A stretch of DNA of 63,552 bases from Methanosphaera sp. WGK6 (lineage in GTDB: Archaea; Methanobacteriota; Methanobacteria; Methanobacteriales; Methanobacteriaceae): the NCBI RefSeq assembly GCF_001729965.1, contig NZ_JRWK01000010.1, forward strand, positions 1 to 63,552. Reading direction: 5' to 3'. Positions 9,246 through 17,809 of the stretch are shown piece by piece. A program made the translations under genes and the position numbers. The notes beneath the pieces were generated by a model, which ran no database searches, was not told the DNA's origin, and saw nothing but the letters and a program-made list of their open reading frames with translations. Numbering within the stretch: position 1 is the first letter of the stretch; every line of letters starts with the position of its first letter.

Positions 9246-10135
9246 TATATTATACCTCCTAATATGTGGTTGAATTCTTTAAAAATTAATATGTTCCCAT
9301 AATCATTTATAAACTTTCCACTAAACGTACATCGATCAATAAATTCTTCATCATATAAATAAGAAAAATCTTTGAGTAAAACTTCTTTTGAAAAAGAATT
9401 ATTTTCAAATAAATCATGAAGTTTATTTTTTTTGTAAGATTTAGTGTTTGGAATCGTAAACCAACAAATAACTTTGGAAGATATATTAGTTAATAATTCC
9501 ATTATTTTTTCAAGATATTCTTCAACATATTCATCATTTTGATTAATATAATCTACTTCTAATATACATATATCCACTTTATAATTATTTGGCAATTCTT
9601 TCAATTCAACATATAAATTAGGAAGGAAATTAGGTTTATTAAATACAATATTATTTATTTCTACATTCATTTTTCTTCCAATGATCGATGAAAATGTAGT
9701 ACCTACTGTTGTACAACCAATACCAAAACTATGTATTCCTCCAGCAAATAAAATTTTATGTTCAAATTTATTTTCAATTTTAGTTATATGTTTTGCAGAA
9801 GAAGAGGATATGGTTAAATTAGATAATTCACTTAATACTGGTCCATAAATCATTACTTCATAAGTTACACCTTCATCAACCATATGTGATAAATTTATAG
9901 AAGGATTAGAACGTTTAACTAATGCATCTACATTTAACCATACTTGTTCTATAGGATGTTTATATAAAATTAATAGCCCTTCTCTTGCACTTATACCAAT
10001 ATGTGGGAAATTTCCATTAATTAAATTTTTTATCTCAAAGTTTACATCAAAATGTGGTGAGTCTATTCTAAATTTATAAATAGGAGGTTTATTCAAATTT
10101 GTGTTAGAATCACAATCCATAAGATCAACAATCAT
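9245..10135 (-). CDS. SGNH-like protein lacking the catalytic residues
   Basis: A 296-residue relative of the adjacent SGNH hydrolase. KILFAGGIHSFGIGCTT aligns without gaps to PIIFYGNSVTQGAAASR of its neighbour, and SFPNIISRK corresponds to TFSSIIGRK. At the nucleophile position Ser is replaced by Ile134. Near the C-terminus the shared DYG anchors the alignment and both Asp and His of the DxxH motif are missing (Ser and Phe instead). It is therefore likely a non-catalytic paralogue, perhaps a binding or partner subunit. It is first in the operon, is translationally coupled to the intact enzyme, and lies 50 bp from a direct repeat. Confidence 0.7.
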   Translation of the reverse strand: MIVDLMDCDSNTNLNKPPIYKFRIDSPHFDVNFEIKNLINGNFPHIGISAREGLLILYKHPIEQVWLNVDALVKRSNPSINLSHMVDEGVTYEVMIYGPVLSELSNLTISSSSAKHITKIENKFEHKILFAGGIHSFGIGCTTVGTTFSSIIGRKMNVEINNIVFNKPNFLPNLYVELKELPNNYKVDICILEVDYINQNDEYVEEYLEKIMELLTNISSKVICWFTIPNTKSYKKNKLHDLFENNSFSKEVLLKDFSYLYDEEFIDRCTFSGKFINDYGNILIFKEFNHILGGII

Positions 10136-10187
10136 ACAATCAAATCTTCTTAGTTTATTATAAAAATTATCTATTAAATTATTTTTT

Positions 10188-10275
10188 AAAATTTTTGAGT
10201 AATACTATTTCAAATTAAATAGTTTAACATTACTTAATTTAGGTCTATTTAGCTTAGAAAATTAAACAATCAATG
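10188..10275. repeat. 88-bp direct repeat, copy 1
   Basis: Matches copy 2 at 13585-13672 at 86 of 88 positions by direct reading, in the same orientation. It contains a 7-base inverted repeat, ACTATTT-CAAATT-AAATAGT. The two copies bracket the GT2-TagF gene completely. Confidence 0.9.
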
Positions 10276-10358
10276 TAAAAATTTAGTTTTATAATAAATT
10301 ATTTTTAGACAGCCCATTATTCTTCTAAAAAATATAATTTGTATTTTCTAAATTTACA

Positions 10359-13211
10359 TTAATGCTTACAAATCCAATTATATACCCGTTCACTATTGTT
10401 TTTATCATTATATTTGAAAAAAGAATTTACTTTTTCTATATATTCTTCTTCCATAGTACAGTTATTTTCTAAATAATATGTAATTTTATCTAGTAATTTT
10501 TCTTCATCAAAAATAACTTCACCAAATCCCATAGTTTCATAATCAAAATAACCTTTTGCATGATGATAATCATTTGCATAGTGATAATAAATTACTGGTT
10601 TTTTAAGATATGCAAAATCAAAGAAAACTGATGAATAATCTGTTATTAATAAAGAAGCTTCACTAAATAATTCTTGATAAGATTCATCTTTAGATAAATA
10701 TATTTTATCATTTATATCAAATAAATCAATATATCTTAAATTTGTATTGCTTATATAGTAATTTAAACGTGGATGTGGCCTAAATATTATTTCATAACCT
10801 TTTTCATCAACTAAATTTATTAAACTTTCATTATTTAATATATTATTTAATTGTTTAAAATATTCTGAAGCTAAAAATAAATCTTTATCATTTTCTAAAT
10901 AACTTCTCCATGTTGGAATAAATAATATTTTTTTCTTACGTTTATTTTCTAAATTATCATGTCTAGGAAACCCTAATGTTTGAATAATAATTTCATCATA
11001 GTTATAACCCTCATCTAAGAAAGAATCATGTTCTTTATCAGATACTGTTAAGATTAATGATACATTTTTATCATATTTTTTCAGATAAGTTGAAATATTA
11101 TCTTTAGTTACACCATGTTGTAGAAAATACAAAGGTGTATTTGTTAATCCACTATATAAATTTCGTTCATCATTAATTACATTATTTTTTCTATCATAAA
11201 TGAAAAATGGATTTATAACTGATTCCTCAGGATATGATGAAATTACTTTATCACATAATAAGAATAATAATTTATGTTTAAATGATCCGAATGGAACTAC
11301 GTTTCCAATTTTAGATAAACGTCTAAAGTCATTGGTATCCTTTAAAACAACATAAAACTTATTTATATTATCATTTTGTTTTAAAGCATACTTATATAAA
11401 TGCTCCGCATTATCATCTGCAACTTCTTGTCTATCCATAAATAAATAAATAGGATTTCTAATTAATGGATGTATTATTAAATACATGAATCTTAATAATA
11501 ATGCTAATTTATACCCTGCCTTTTTTTCTGAAAAAATTGATTTCATATCATGCAATTCATGTTTAACTAGTCTTTTAAAATTATATGGTGCAACATTAAA
11601 ACTATTTTCATGTAATATAACAATATTTGAATTTGTACTGAAATAAGTACTTGATTGTGATAATTTAGCATGCTGAGTAAAGTCCATTAGTAATCGAATA
11701 GGTATAATATTATCTTTATTAAAATTAGTATTATCTCCATCCTTATGATAGTTTACAACTAATTTAACATTAAATATTTCTTTTTTAAGTACAGGAATCC
11801 TTATATCAAAATTATGTTTATATTGCCATGTTTTAGATAAATAAATTACATTTTTACGAGTATTATATTTTACTTGTTTTGAAGAAAAATAGGAAATATC
11901 ACCATCTATCGTTTCTTTCCTAGCTTCAATTGAAATAAAATTATCTTCAAACATGCTATTTAAAAAACCAGATATGTTAAATGAATTATTTCTAATTTCA
12001 ACTATATCTATCCAGAATTTATGATTATTTAAGTTATCTATAGTGTATGTTCCTGATTTTTTTATAACCTGCTTATTGTTAATTACTTCAGTATGTACTT
12101 TTTTATTTTTCAAAACAAAAAAAGATTTTACAAATATTGGATTAGTAATATAGTTATTTTTTAAAATTACATAATCTTCAATATAATATAATACTTTATT
12201 AAGATAATACCAAAATTCTTCAATTTCTATTTCAGTTTCAAGAATTGATAAATCATGTTGTTTTAATAACCATTGTAAATCATAAGCCATTAAATATTGA
12301 ATAAATGCTGGAACTCTATTATATTTAGCTATTGAAGTATTAATTAATTCCATATAATAAAATTTTAATTTATCTGTAAAGTATTCTTTTTTATTAGATG
12401 TTACATCAATAGTTGAACTATTATCATATCGTTTTCTATAGTAATAATAAACATTACTTATAGCACCATATTTTCTTTTTTCAAGGAGCATTTTATTTAT
12501 CATTAGTGAATCTTCTGAAGAAATAATTTTTGTTGAAAATTCAAATTTATTAAAAAGATTATTTTTAAAAAAAGATGAAGATGCTGATAGTTGTGGACTA
12601 TTCAATTCTTTAGTTAAATCAATTACCCTTGTTGTTTTAAATTTATCATTTAATCTATGATCACCACCTCTTCTATCAAAATATTTTATAGGAATTGCAA
12701 CTAAATCTACTTCATCATAATGTTTATTGAAAAATTCATCAACCTCTTTTAATACTTCTTTGGATAAGTAATCATCACTGTCTAAGAAGTTCACGTATTT
12801 TCCTTGAATATATTTTAATCCATTATTACGAGCAACTGCAGGTCCTTGATTTTCTTGAGATAAAACTATTATATTATTAGGATATTGTTGTTGATATTTT
12901 TCAGCAATCTTAAGAGAATTATCAGCACTACCATCATCAACAAGTATTAATTGAATATTATTTTCAAAACCAATAGATTGGTTAATAACAGAATTAATAG
13001 ATTCATCCAAATATTGCTCAGTATTATAAATAGCCATTATAATTGAAAATCTAAAATTTATTTGTGAATTATTTAATAAACTATCTTCAAGAGAATTTTC
13101 AGGTGAATTCATTAATTGAATCTGTTTTTTATGAAAAAATTTGTTCTCTGAATTTAAGTTTAGTTTAAATGATAAATTATCTAAATCAATTTTCTTTCCA
13201 CCATAGTTCAT
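10359..13211 (-). CDS. GT2 glycosyltransferase fused to TagF/TagB-like glycerophosphotransferase
   Basis: Predicted two-headed enzyme for a teichoic-acid-like surface polymer, 950 residues. Residues about 53-300 are a GT-A fold (FSIIMAIYNTEQYLDESINS, LILVDDGSADNS, FLDSDD). The middle (about 380-560) is a beta-rich linker. Residues about 570-940 match CDP-glycerol:poly(glycerophosphate) glycerophosphotransferases, with LQHGVTKDN, FIPTWR, FRPHPRL and ITDYSSVFFDFAYLKKPVIY. No membrane helices are evident; the TagF part is expected to sit on the inner face of the membrane. Start ATG 13211 follows GGTGA. It is a single gene bounded by 88-bp direct repeats, and the bacterial type of this domain suggests transfer. 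The alditol phosphate used cannot be read. Confidence 0.88.
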   Translation of the reverse strand: MNYGGKKIDLDNLSFKLNLNSENKFFHKKQIQLMNSPENSLEDSLLNNSQINFRFSIIMAIYNTEQYLDESINSVINQSIGFENNIQLILVDDGSADNSLKIAEKYQQQYPNNIIVLSQENQGPAVARNNGLKYIQGKYVNFLDSDDYLSKEVLKEVDEFFNKHYDEVDLVAIPIKYFDRRGGDHRLNDKFKTTRVIDLTKELNSPQLSASSSFFKNNLFNKFEFSTKIISSEDSLMINKMLLEKRKYGAISNVYYYYRKRYDNSSTIDVTSNKKEYFTDKLKFYYMELINTSIAKYNRVPAFIQYLMAYDLQWLLKQHDLSILETEIEIEEFWYYLNKVLYYIEDYVILKNNYITNPIFVKSFFVLKNKKVHTEVINNKQVIKKSGTYTIDNLNNHKFWIDIVEIRNNSFNISGFLNSMFEDNFISIEARKETIDGDISYFSSKQVKYNTRKNVIYLSKTWQYKHNFDIRIPVLKKEIFNVKLVVNYHKDGDNTNFNKDNIIPIRLLMDFTQHAKLSQSSTYFSTNSNIVILHENSFNVAPYNFKRLVKHELHDMKSIFSEKKAGYKLALLLRFMYLIIHPLIRNPIYLFMDRQEVADDNAEHLYKYALKQNDNINKFYVVLKDTNDFRRLSKIGNVVPFGSFKHKLLFLLCDKVISSYPEESVINPFFIYDRKNNVINDERNLYSGLTNTPLYFLQHGVTKDNISTYLKKYDKNVSLILTVSDKEHDSFLDEGYNYDEIIIQTLGFPRHDNLENKRKKKILFIPTWRSYLENDKDLFLASEYFKQLNNILNNESLINLVDEKGYEIIFRPHPRLNYYISNTNLRYIDLFDINDKIYLSKDESYQELFSEASLLITDYSSVFFDFAYLKKPVIYYHYANDYHHAKGYFDYETMGFGEVIFDEEKLLDKITYYLENNCTMEEEYIEKVNSFFKYNDKNNSERVYNWICKH

Positions 13212-13584
13212 AACTTATTTCACCAACATATATCTAATATATTTTTAATATTAACTATAATTTAATCCCTTAATTTTTAATATTTCCCTAAATTAAGGAA
13301 TAAGATATGTTTTTGAATTAAAAAATCAAGTATAATATTAAACTAATTCTTTTTAAATATATATTTATTTTTTAGTTATTTTATAGTTTATCTCTAAACT
13401 TTTATACCATTTTTATTTGAGATAGTTTCTAAGTTATTTTTTTTGATATGGATGATTTATTTCTATCTATTTTACTTTGTTGTGTGGCTAGTCATTATCT
13501 TAAATTATAATTCACATGGTTTAAATTTTTCGAGAAGAACTATAAATTTTTCTATGATTACTTTCTAATTCAACAATTTTTTTA

Positions 13585-13672
13585 AAAATTTTTGAGTAAC
13601 ACTATTTCAAATTAAATAGTTTAACATTACTTAAGTTAGGTCTATTTAGCTTAGAAAATTAAACAATCAATG
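13585..13672. repeat. 88-bp direct repeat, copy 2
   Basis: Same orientation and length as 10188-10275, differing at two positions (TAACAC for TAATAC, AAGTTAGG for AATTTAGG). Lies upstream of the GT2-TagF gene. Confidence 0.9.
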
Positions 13673-13720
13673 AAAAAAATAGTTTTTCCAGGGTAAACTA
13701 TCCTTTGGGTCTTCGCCAAA

Positions 13721-13811
13721 ATTCAAAAATTGATTTTTAATAATGCCTATTCGGACTTCAATTGTAAAATAAAGAAAAGTTCATATAAAAAAATTTATTT
13801 TTGGCGGACAC
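13721..13811. repeat. Degenerate dispersed repeat, copy B
   Basis: Contains AATTCAAAAATTGATTTTTA, ATAATG, CTTCAATTGTAAAATAAAGA and GGCGGACACT in the same order as copies A and C. Its edges, CTTCGCCAAAA at 13711-13721 and TTTTTGGCGGA at 13799-13809, are partly inverted copies of each other, as expected for the ends of a miniature element. Confidence 0.5.
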
Positions 13812-13907
13812 TCCCTTTGCGAAAAAAAGTTAAAAGATGAAATTTAAAAAAATATAATTTTAGCCGACGCACATAAAAAAAAAGAAAATATGTTTTGTAT
13901 AAATAGT

Positions 13908-14282
13908 TTATACATATATGTTTCTGTGTCCACAACTTGGGCAGCGACTTAATGCTGAGTTATATCTAGCTCCACATCCTGGGTATTTGCATGTTTTTGT
14001 ATATCCTATGTTTTTATTTACTCCTGCTTCCTCGTAGGTTACTTTATTGCTGGATGATGATACTTTGTTATTTGAGCTACTGGTGGAGGTTGAAGTAGCT
14101 TCTACTGTGTCATTTTGTGCATCTAGTTGTTCTTGTGCTTGATTTAGTGATGCATTAAGTTGATTTATTTGTTCTTGCTGTTTTTCTATATTGTCTTGAT
14201 AGATCATATAGCCACTAACTGCTACTATGGCTATAATTACTATAACTGTTACTGCAAGAATTAGTTTCATTTCATTTCTCAT
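13908..14282 (-). CDS. Membrane-anchored coiled-coil protein with C-terminal zinc ribbon
   Basis: A 124-residue protein of unknown role. Residues 7-28 form one membrane helix. Residues about 30-57 are Gln/Glu-rich heptads (QQEQINQLNASLNQAQEQLD) that predict a short coiled coil. A Ser/Thr-rich linker follows. The C-terminus has two Cys pairs, CKYPGC and CPSC, forming a zinc-ribbon-like knuckle. The topology cannot be fixed: the ribbon may face either side. The architecture resembles small zinc-ribbon membrane proteins of Methanobacteriales. Single gene. Confidence 0.7.
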   Translation of the reverse strand: MRNEMKLILAVTVIVIIAIVAVSGYMIYQDNIEKQQEQINQLNASLNQAQEQLDAQNDTVEATSTSTSSSNNKVSSSSNKVTYEEAGVNKNIGYTKTCKYPGCGARYNSALSRCPSCGHRNIYV

Positions 14283-14644
14283 TATATTCCTACATATGTT
14301 ATTTGTTTAATATAATCCTATAATTTCTAAAATAAAGTATTGTTTCTATTATTTTATTAATTTAAGACTATTAATTATAGTTTATATTGTTTATTAATTA
14401 TAAATTTTTCTTGAACTAATAGATAAGTCATTTCTTGAACAATATTTAAATTAATATTAACTTAGAATTTATTGTAAAAAAATATATATTATAATTAAAC
14501 ATTATTCATTGAACATTAAGTATTAATAGTATAAAATTGTAAAATAATATTATAATAAAAGATTAAAATTATATATGATAATAAATTATTATCCTCAATA
14601 ATTAATGTTTGGATAAATATAAAACAAAGAATTGGGGTAGTAGT
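14283..14644. other. Divergent intergenic region
   Basis: A 360-bp AT-rich spacer between divergent genes. TATA-like AATTATATATG at 14567-14577 could serve the rightward gene. No small gene, repeat or structured element was recognised. Confidence 0.5.
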
Positions 14645-15349
14645 ATGAACTCTGAAAATGAAAAAATAAAAACTAAAACAAGGGCAGAAATTACAAATTC
14701 TGATACAAAGATGTATACTGTTTCAGTGAAAGTAACTGAGAAAAAAACAAAAGAACCAGTTACGAAAGGAAAAGTAGTTCTCACAACAAGAAAAGGTAAA
14801 AAAGTTGTTGGTACTGGAAAGATAAGAAATGGAACTACAGACATAGTAGTTTCTATTAGTCGAAAGGACTATAAGTTGAGAGTAAACTATGAAGGAACTG
14901 AACATACATATGCACCATCTGAGACAAAGATAGATTTCAAATCAGAATATATGTTCTATAAAACAAGTTTCTATATATGGACTGCAATTGTAGGTGTGCT
15001 TATTGTATTAGTATATATTATAGGATTAAATACTATAATGATTTCATCAAATCCACAGTCATTAGTTTCATTAATTGGATCCCATTTTCTACCATATGTT
15101 AATATGAATAGTTCAGTAGTTACAGAATACTATCTAGAGAATGCTCATCATTTATCATTCTTGATAAAATTACTTGTATGGGTTTTAATAATATCATTTG
15201 TAGCTGCAGGAATATATGCGGCACAATTTAATAGTAATTTACATAATATAATAAGAAAAAATGTTACTAATCATTCATTATTTCAAAATTTTATTTCAAT
15301 AATGGTTATTATACTAATAACTATCACAGCAGTAGTTCTTGTTATATAA
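14645..15349 (+). CDS. Membrane protein with N-terminal Ig-like domain
   Basis: A 234-residue protein, not recognised beyond its architecture. Residues about 1-95 are hydrophilic beta strands with the spacing of a bacterial Ig-like fold (VKVTEKKTKEPVTKGKVVL, then YKLRVNYEG). Three hydrophobic helices follow: IWTAIVGVLIVLVYIIGL, LLVWVLIISFVAAGIYAA and ISIMVIILITITAVVLVI. I chose ATG 14645 because GGGGTAG lies 8 bases ahead; a TTG at 14609 would add 12 residues but has no such signal. It is 104 bp upstream of the barnase-type gene and may or may not be linked to it. Confidence 0.6.
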   Translation: MNSENEKIKTKTRAEITNSDTKMYTVSVKVTEKKTKEPVTKGKVVLTTRKGKKVVGTGKIRNGTTDIVVSISRKDYKLRVNYEGTEHTYAPSETKIDFKSEYMFYKTSFYIWTAIVGVLIVLVYIIGLNTIMISSNPQSLVSLIGSHFLPYVNMNSSVVTEYYLENAHHLSFLIKLLVWVLIISFVAAGIYAAQFNSNLHNIIRKNVTNHSLFQNFISIMVIILITITAVVLVI

Positions 15350-15453
15350 ATTACTATTTACTAACCACCACTTATTTATTTTATAAAATACTTATTCTAA
15401 AAAAATCATATGTAATATTAATATACTAAAATAACTTATTCGGAGTTTCTTAT

Positions 15454-15915
15454 ATGAATAAAAAAATTATATCAACAGTAACTCTTGTTATAATTGCAAT
15501 ACTTGTAGGTTTATTTGGTACAGATAGTCTTGACAGTGATGGTTATAATATTAATGCTTCATTAAATAATACTACTGTAGATGTTATTGAAACTGGAGAA
15601 TACTGTAGTGTAGATGAGGTAGCAGCATATATTAAAACATATCATAAGTTACCCAGTAATTATATAACTAAAAAAGAAGCACAACGTTTAGGATGGACTG
15701 GTGGATCTTTAGCAAGTTATGCTCCAGGAAAAAGTATAGGTGGAGATGTATTTACTAATAGACAAGGTGTTCTACCACATAGTGATAAAAAGTATATTGA
15801 ATGTGATATTGATGCTAATGGAACTAATCGTGGTGCAAAAAGAATAGTGTATTCTACAGAAAATTATAAAGTATATTATACATCAAATCATTATGAAACA
15901 TTCACAGAAATATAA
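15454..15915 (+). CDS. Secreted barnase-type guanyl-preferring ribonuclease
   Basis: Exported RNase of the barnase (N1/T1-like) family, 153 residues. Residues 1-21 are a signal peptide or anchor (two Lys, then IISTVTLVIIAILVGLFG). The catalytic domain, about 50-153, follows barnase almost block by block: TYHKLPSNYITKKEAQRLGW, APGKSIGGDVFTNR, KRIVYS and NHYETFTEI. Counterparts of the barnase active site are all present: Lys73 (K27), Arg103 (R59), Glu116 (E73, general base), Arg126 (R83), Arg130 (R87) and His146 (H102, general acid). Shine-Dalgarno GGAG precedes ATG 15454. Two barstar-like genes follow directly. Rare in archaea as far as I know; probably acquired from a Gram-positive bacterium (inference). 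Confidence 0.95.
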   Translation: MNKKIISTVTLVIIAILVGLFGTDSLDSDGYNINASLNNTTVDVIETGEYCSVDEVAAYIKTYHKLPSNYITKKEAQRLGWTGGSLASYAPGKSIGGDVFTNRQGVLPHSDKKYIECDIDANGTNRGAKRIVYSTENYKVYYTSNHYETFTEI

Positions 15916-15933
15916 ATGGGGACTTTTAATTTT

Positions 15934-16176
15934 ATGAATATTATAGAACTTGATGGTAAAAAAATAAAATTATTATCACATGAATACTTAATAGAAATGC
16001 TTGATTTACCTAGTTATTATGGTAGAAATCTAGATGCATTATATGATTGTCTTACAGAAATTGGAGTAGAAACTGAAATACATTTAATTAATAGTAAAGA
16101 TATATCTCTAGATTTATATGATACTTTCTTTGATGCTGCATGTGAAAGTGATTTTTTAACATTTAGTAGTGATTAG
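15934..16176 (+). CDS. Barstar-family ribonuclease inhibitor 1
   Basis: Cytosolic immunity protein that would plug the active site of the RNase encoded just upstream. Using ATG 15934 gives 80 residues beginning NIIELDGKKI, which lines up with the barstar N-terminal strand; an ATG at 15916 would add six residues. The inhibitory helix is clear: LPSYYGRNLDALYDCL matches barstar LPEYYGENLDALWDCL, including Tyr29, Asp35 and Asp39 equivalents, with Trp38 replaced by Tyr. It lies 18 bp after the RNase stop, so the two are surely co-transcribed. The acidic C-terminal part holds further candidate contacts. Confidence 0.94.
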   Translation: MNIIELDGKKIKLLSHEYLIEMLDLPSYYGRNLDALYDCLTEIGVETEIHLINSKDISLDLYDTFFDAACESDFLTFSSD

Positions 16177-16214
16177 ATGATAATTACTATTTTTTAAAAA
16201 TTTATGGTGATATT

Positions 16215-16457
16215 ATGAGATATATTGATATTAATGGAAAATTTATTAGAAAAGATCCAAAATATTATTTACAAGATGTTCTTGAATTTCCAGAGTATAC
16301 TGGAAATATTGATGAAATATATGATTTTTTAATAAAATTAGATGAAGAAATTGAAATTCATTTTATTAATACTACTTGTATGACTCCACTTCTTATGGAA
16401 ATATTTGAAAAAGCTTGTGAAGATTCAGATAATATTTCATTTTATATAGATGATTAA
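16215..16457 (+). CDS. Barstar-family inhibitor 2 (divergent)
   Basis: Second 80-residue barstar-like protein, 38 bp downstream of the first and preceded by GGTGAT, a strong Shine-Dalgarno. It keeps the overall plan (YIDINGKF strand, FPEYTGNIDEIYDFL helix, EIEIHFIN strand, acidic C-terminus). Asp35 and Asp39 equivalents are kept, but one residue is missing in the loop after Tyr-Thr-Gly. Divergence from copy 1 is large, so it may neutralise a different RNase, such as one from a competitor, or be a second-line inhibitor. The module ends here. Confidence 0.85.
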   Translation: MRYIDINGKFIRKDPKYYLQDVLEFPEYTGNIDEIYDFLIKLDEEIEIHFINTTCMTPLLMEIFEKACEDSDNISFYIDD

Positions 16458-16525
16458 ATCTAATAATATTACTTATTTTTTTAGGAAAAAAAAATGAAAT
16501 AGAAAAAATAATTTTTAACTAGTGT

Positions 16526-17683
16526 TTATTCTTTTTTTGGAACTCTATTTATATCTAATACTACTACTTCTGAGTGTGTTCCTAGTCTTATTGGTGTTGC
16601 AAATGAGCCTACACCATCTGTTACTGAAAGATATGAATTGGTTTTTGTTCCATTTTCTTGTATAACTTGACGATTAAATAATCCTCTATTATATTTAAAC
16701 ATACGTTTTGTAAACCATATTGCTGGATAAAATTGTCCACCATGTGTATGACCAGATAATTCTAAGTCAACACCCATTTTTGAGAATTCATCCCAATAAA
16801 AGGGTGCATGATATATTACTATATTGTTTTTATCTTGTTTTATTGGTAGTTGATATGTATCATCTTGTTCTGATTCATTAAATGAGAACTTAAGTCCAAT
16901 TAGATTTATATTCTCTTTATCATATATTATATTTTCATTATCAAGTATTGTTATTCCAGCATTTTCTAGTGCTGTTTTTACATTGTCTATTCCTTGATAG
17001 TAATCATGGTTTCCTGGTGTAAATATTACTGGCATTGTTGCTTCTTTAAATGTCATAAACATATCTGGCGTTATTGGACATGAACCATCCGCTATATCTC
17101 CAGCTATTACTGTTATTACTTGGGTATTTTCTTTTTGTGAGGCTATTTTGTTGATTGCTTTTACTACTTTTTTCAGGGTTTTTTCACGTCTTATTGATCC
17201 TATATGTAAGTCAGATATTTGTATTATAGTCATGGGTTTACTTTGTGTCTGTGATTTTTCATTTAAGTATATTTCATATTCTTTAATGTATATATTATGT
17301 GCTATATAATAACCAATTATTCCAAGTACTGGTATTAATAGTATGAATATTGCTTTTAGTGATAATGGTATTATTATGAATTGTTCTATTACATATAATA
17401 TTATTATTTCAAAGAGATACATGAATGATGCCCATAACCATATTCCATCAAATTCCATTAAATATTGTGTTATGGTGTGTGTTTTATTTCTTTCTATTGT
17501 CATTGAAGTTATCCTTGAAATTGCTATTATTAGTACTATTATAAATATTGTATAACTGTTAATTGATAATTCTAGAATATTATTTAGTGAGCTTAGTATG
17601 AAAAAATTATAAAATAATAACATGAATGTTAATAGGGGTCCTTGTATCATGAATCTGTTTTCGGCAAAACCTATTTTTAACAC
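16526..17683 (-). CDS. Membrane-anchored metallophosphoesterase (YkuE/YaeI-like)
   Basis: Calcineurin-type phosphoesterase, 385 residues. Residues 1-135 hold four or five membrane helices. The catalytic domain has the five family motifs: SDLHIGS, AGDIADG, PGNHDYY, YHAPF and SGHTHGGQF, which supply the binuclear metal ligands. Relatives act on phospholipid or isoprenoid head groups such as UDP-sugar lipids or cyclic nucleotides. Which substrate applies here is not visible. The stop lies 68 bp from the stop of the second barstar gene in convergent orientation. Confidence 0.9.
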   Translation of the reverse strand: MLKIGFAENRFMIQGPLLTFMLLFYNFFILSSLNNILELSINSYTIFIIVLIIAISRITSMTIERNKTHTITQYLMEFDGIWLWASFMYLFEIIILYVIEQFIIIPLSLKAIFILLIPVLGIIGYYIAHNIYIKEYEIYLNEKSQTQSKPMTIIQISDLHIGSIRREKTLKKVVKAINKIASQKENTQVITVIAGDIADGSCPITPDMFMTFKEATMPVIFTPGNHDYYQGIDNVKTALENAGITILDNENIIYDKENINLIGLKFSFNESEQDDTYQLPIKQDKNNIVIYHAPFYWDEFSKMGVDLELSGHTHGGQFYPAIWFTKRMFKYNRGLFNRQVIQENGTKTNSYLSVTDGVGSFATPIRLGTHSEVVVLDINRVPKKE

Positions 17684-17809
17684 TTCCTTTAGATTTATAA
17701 TGAAATTAAATTTATATATCTTATTATTTAAATTATAGTATGTTTTAATGGATTTATTTTTATTTATTCTTAAGTTAAATTGTGTTTAATTTTTTTTGAA
17801 CAATAACTA

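Larger units (their letters stand above)
13212..13907. other. Intergenic region with direct repeat and dispersed repeat
   Basis: About 700 bp with no credible gene. It holds copy 2 of the 88-bp direct repeat and, 48 bp after it, copy B of the dispersed repeat, which has locally higher GC (CTTTGGGTCTTCGCC, GGCGGACACTCCC). The left part must contain the promoter of the GT2-TagF gene. Confidence 0.6.

Noticed and set aside
13690-13820. GC-richer patch (GGGTCTTCGCC ... GGCGGACACTCCC) considered as a tRNA or small RNA gene
   Set aside because: No cloverleaf, T-loop GTTCRA or CCA-end could be drawn; it fits the edges of the dispersed repeat instead.
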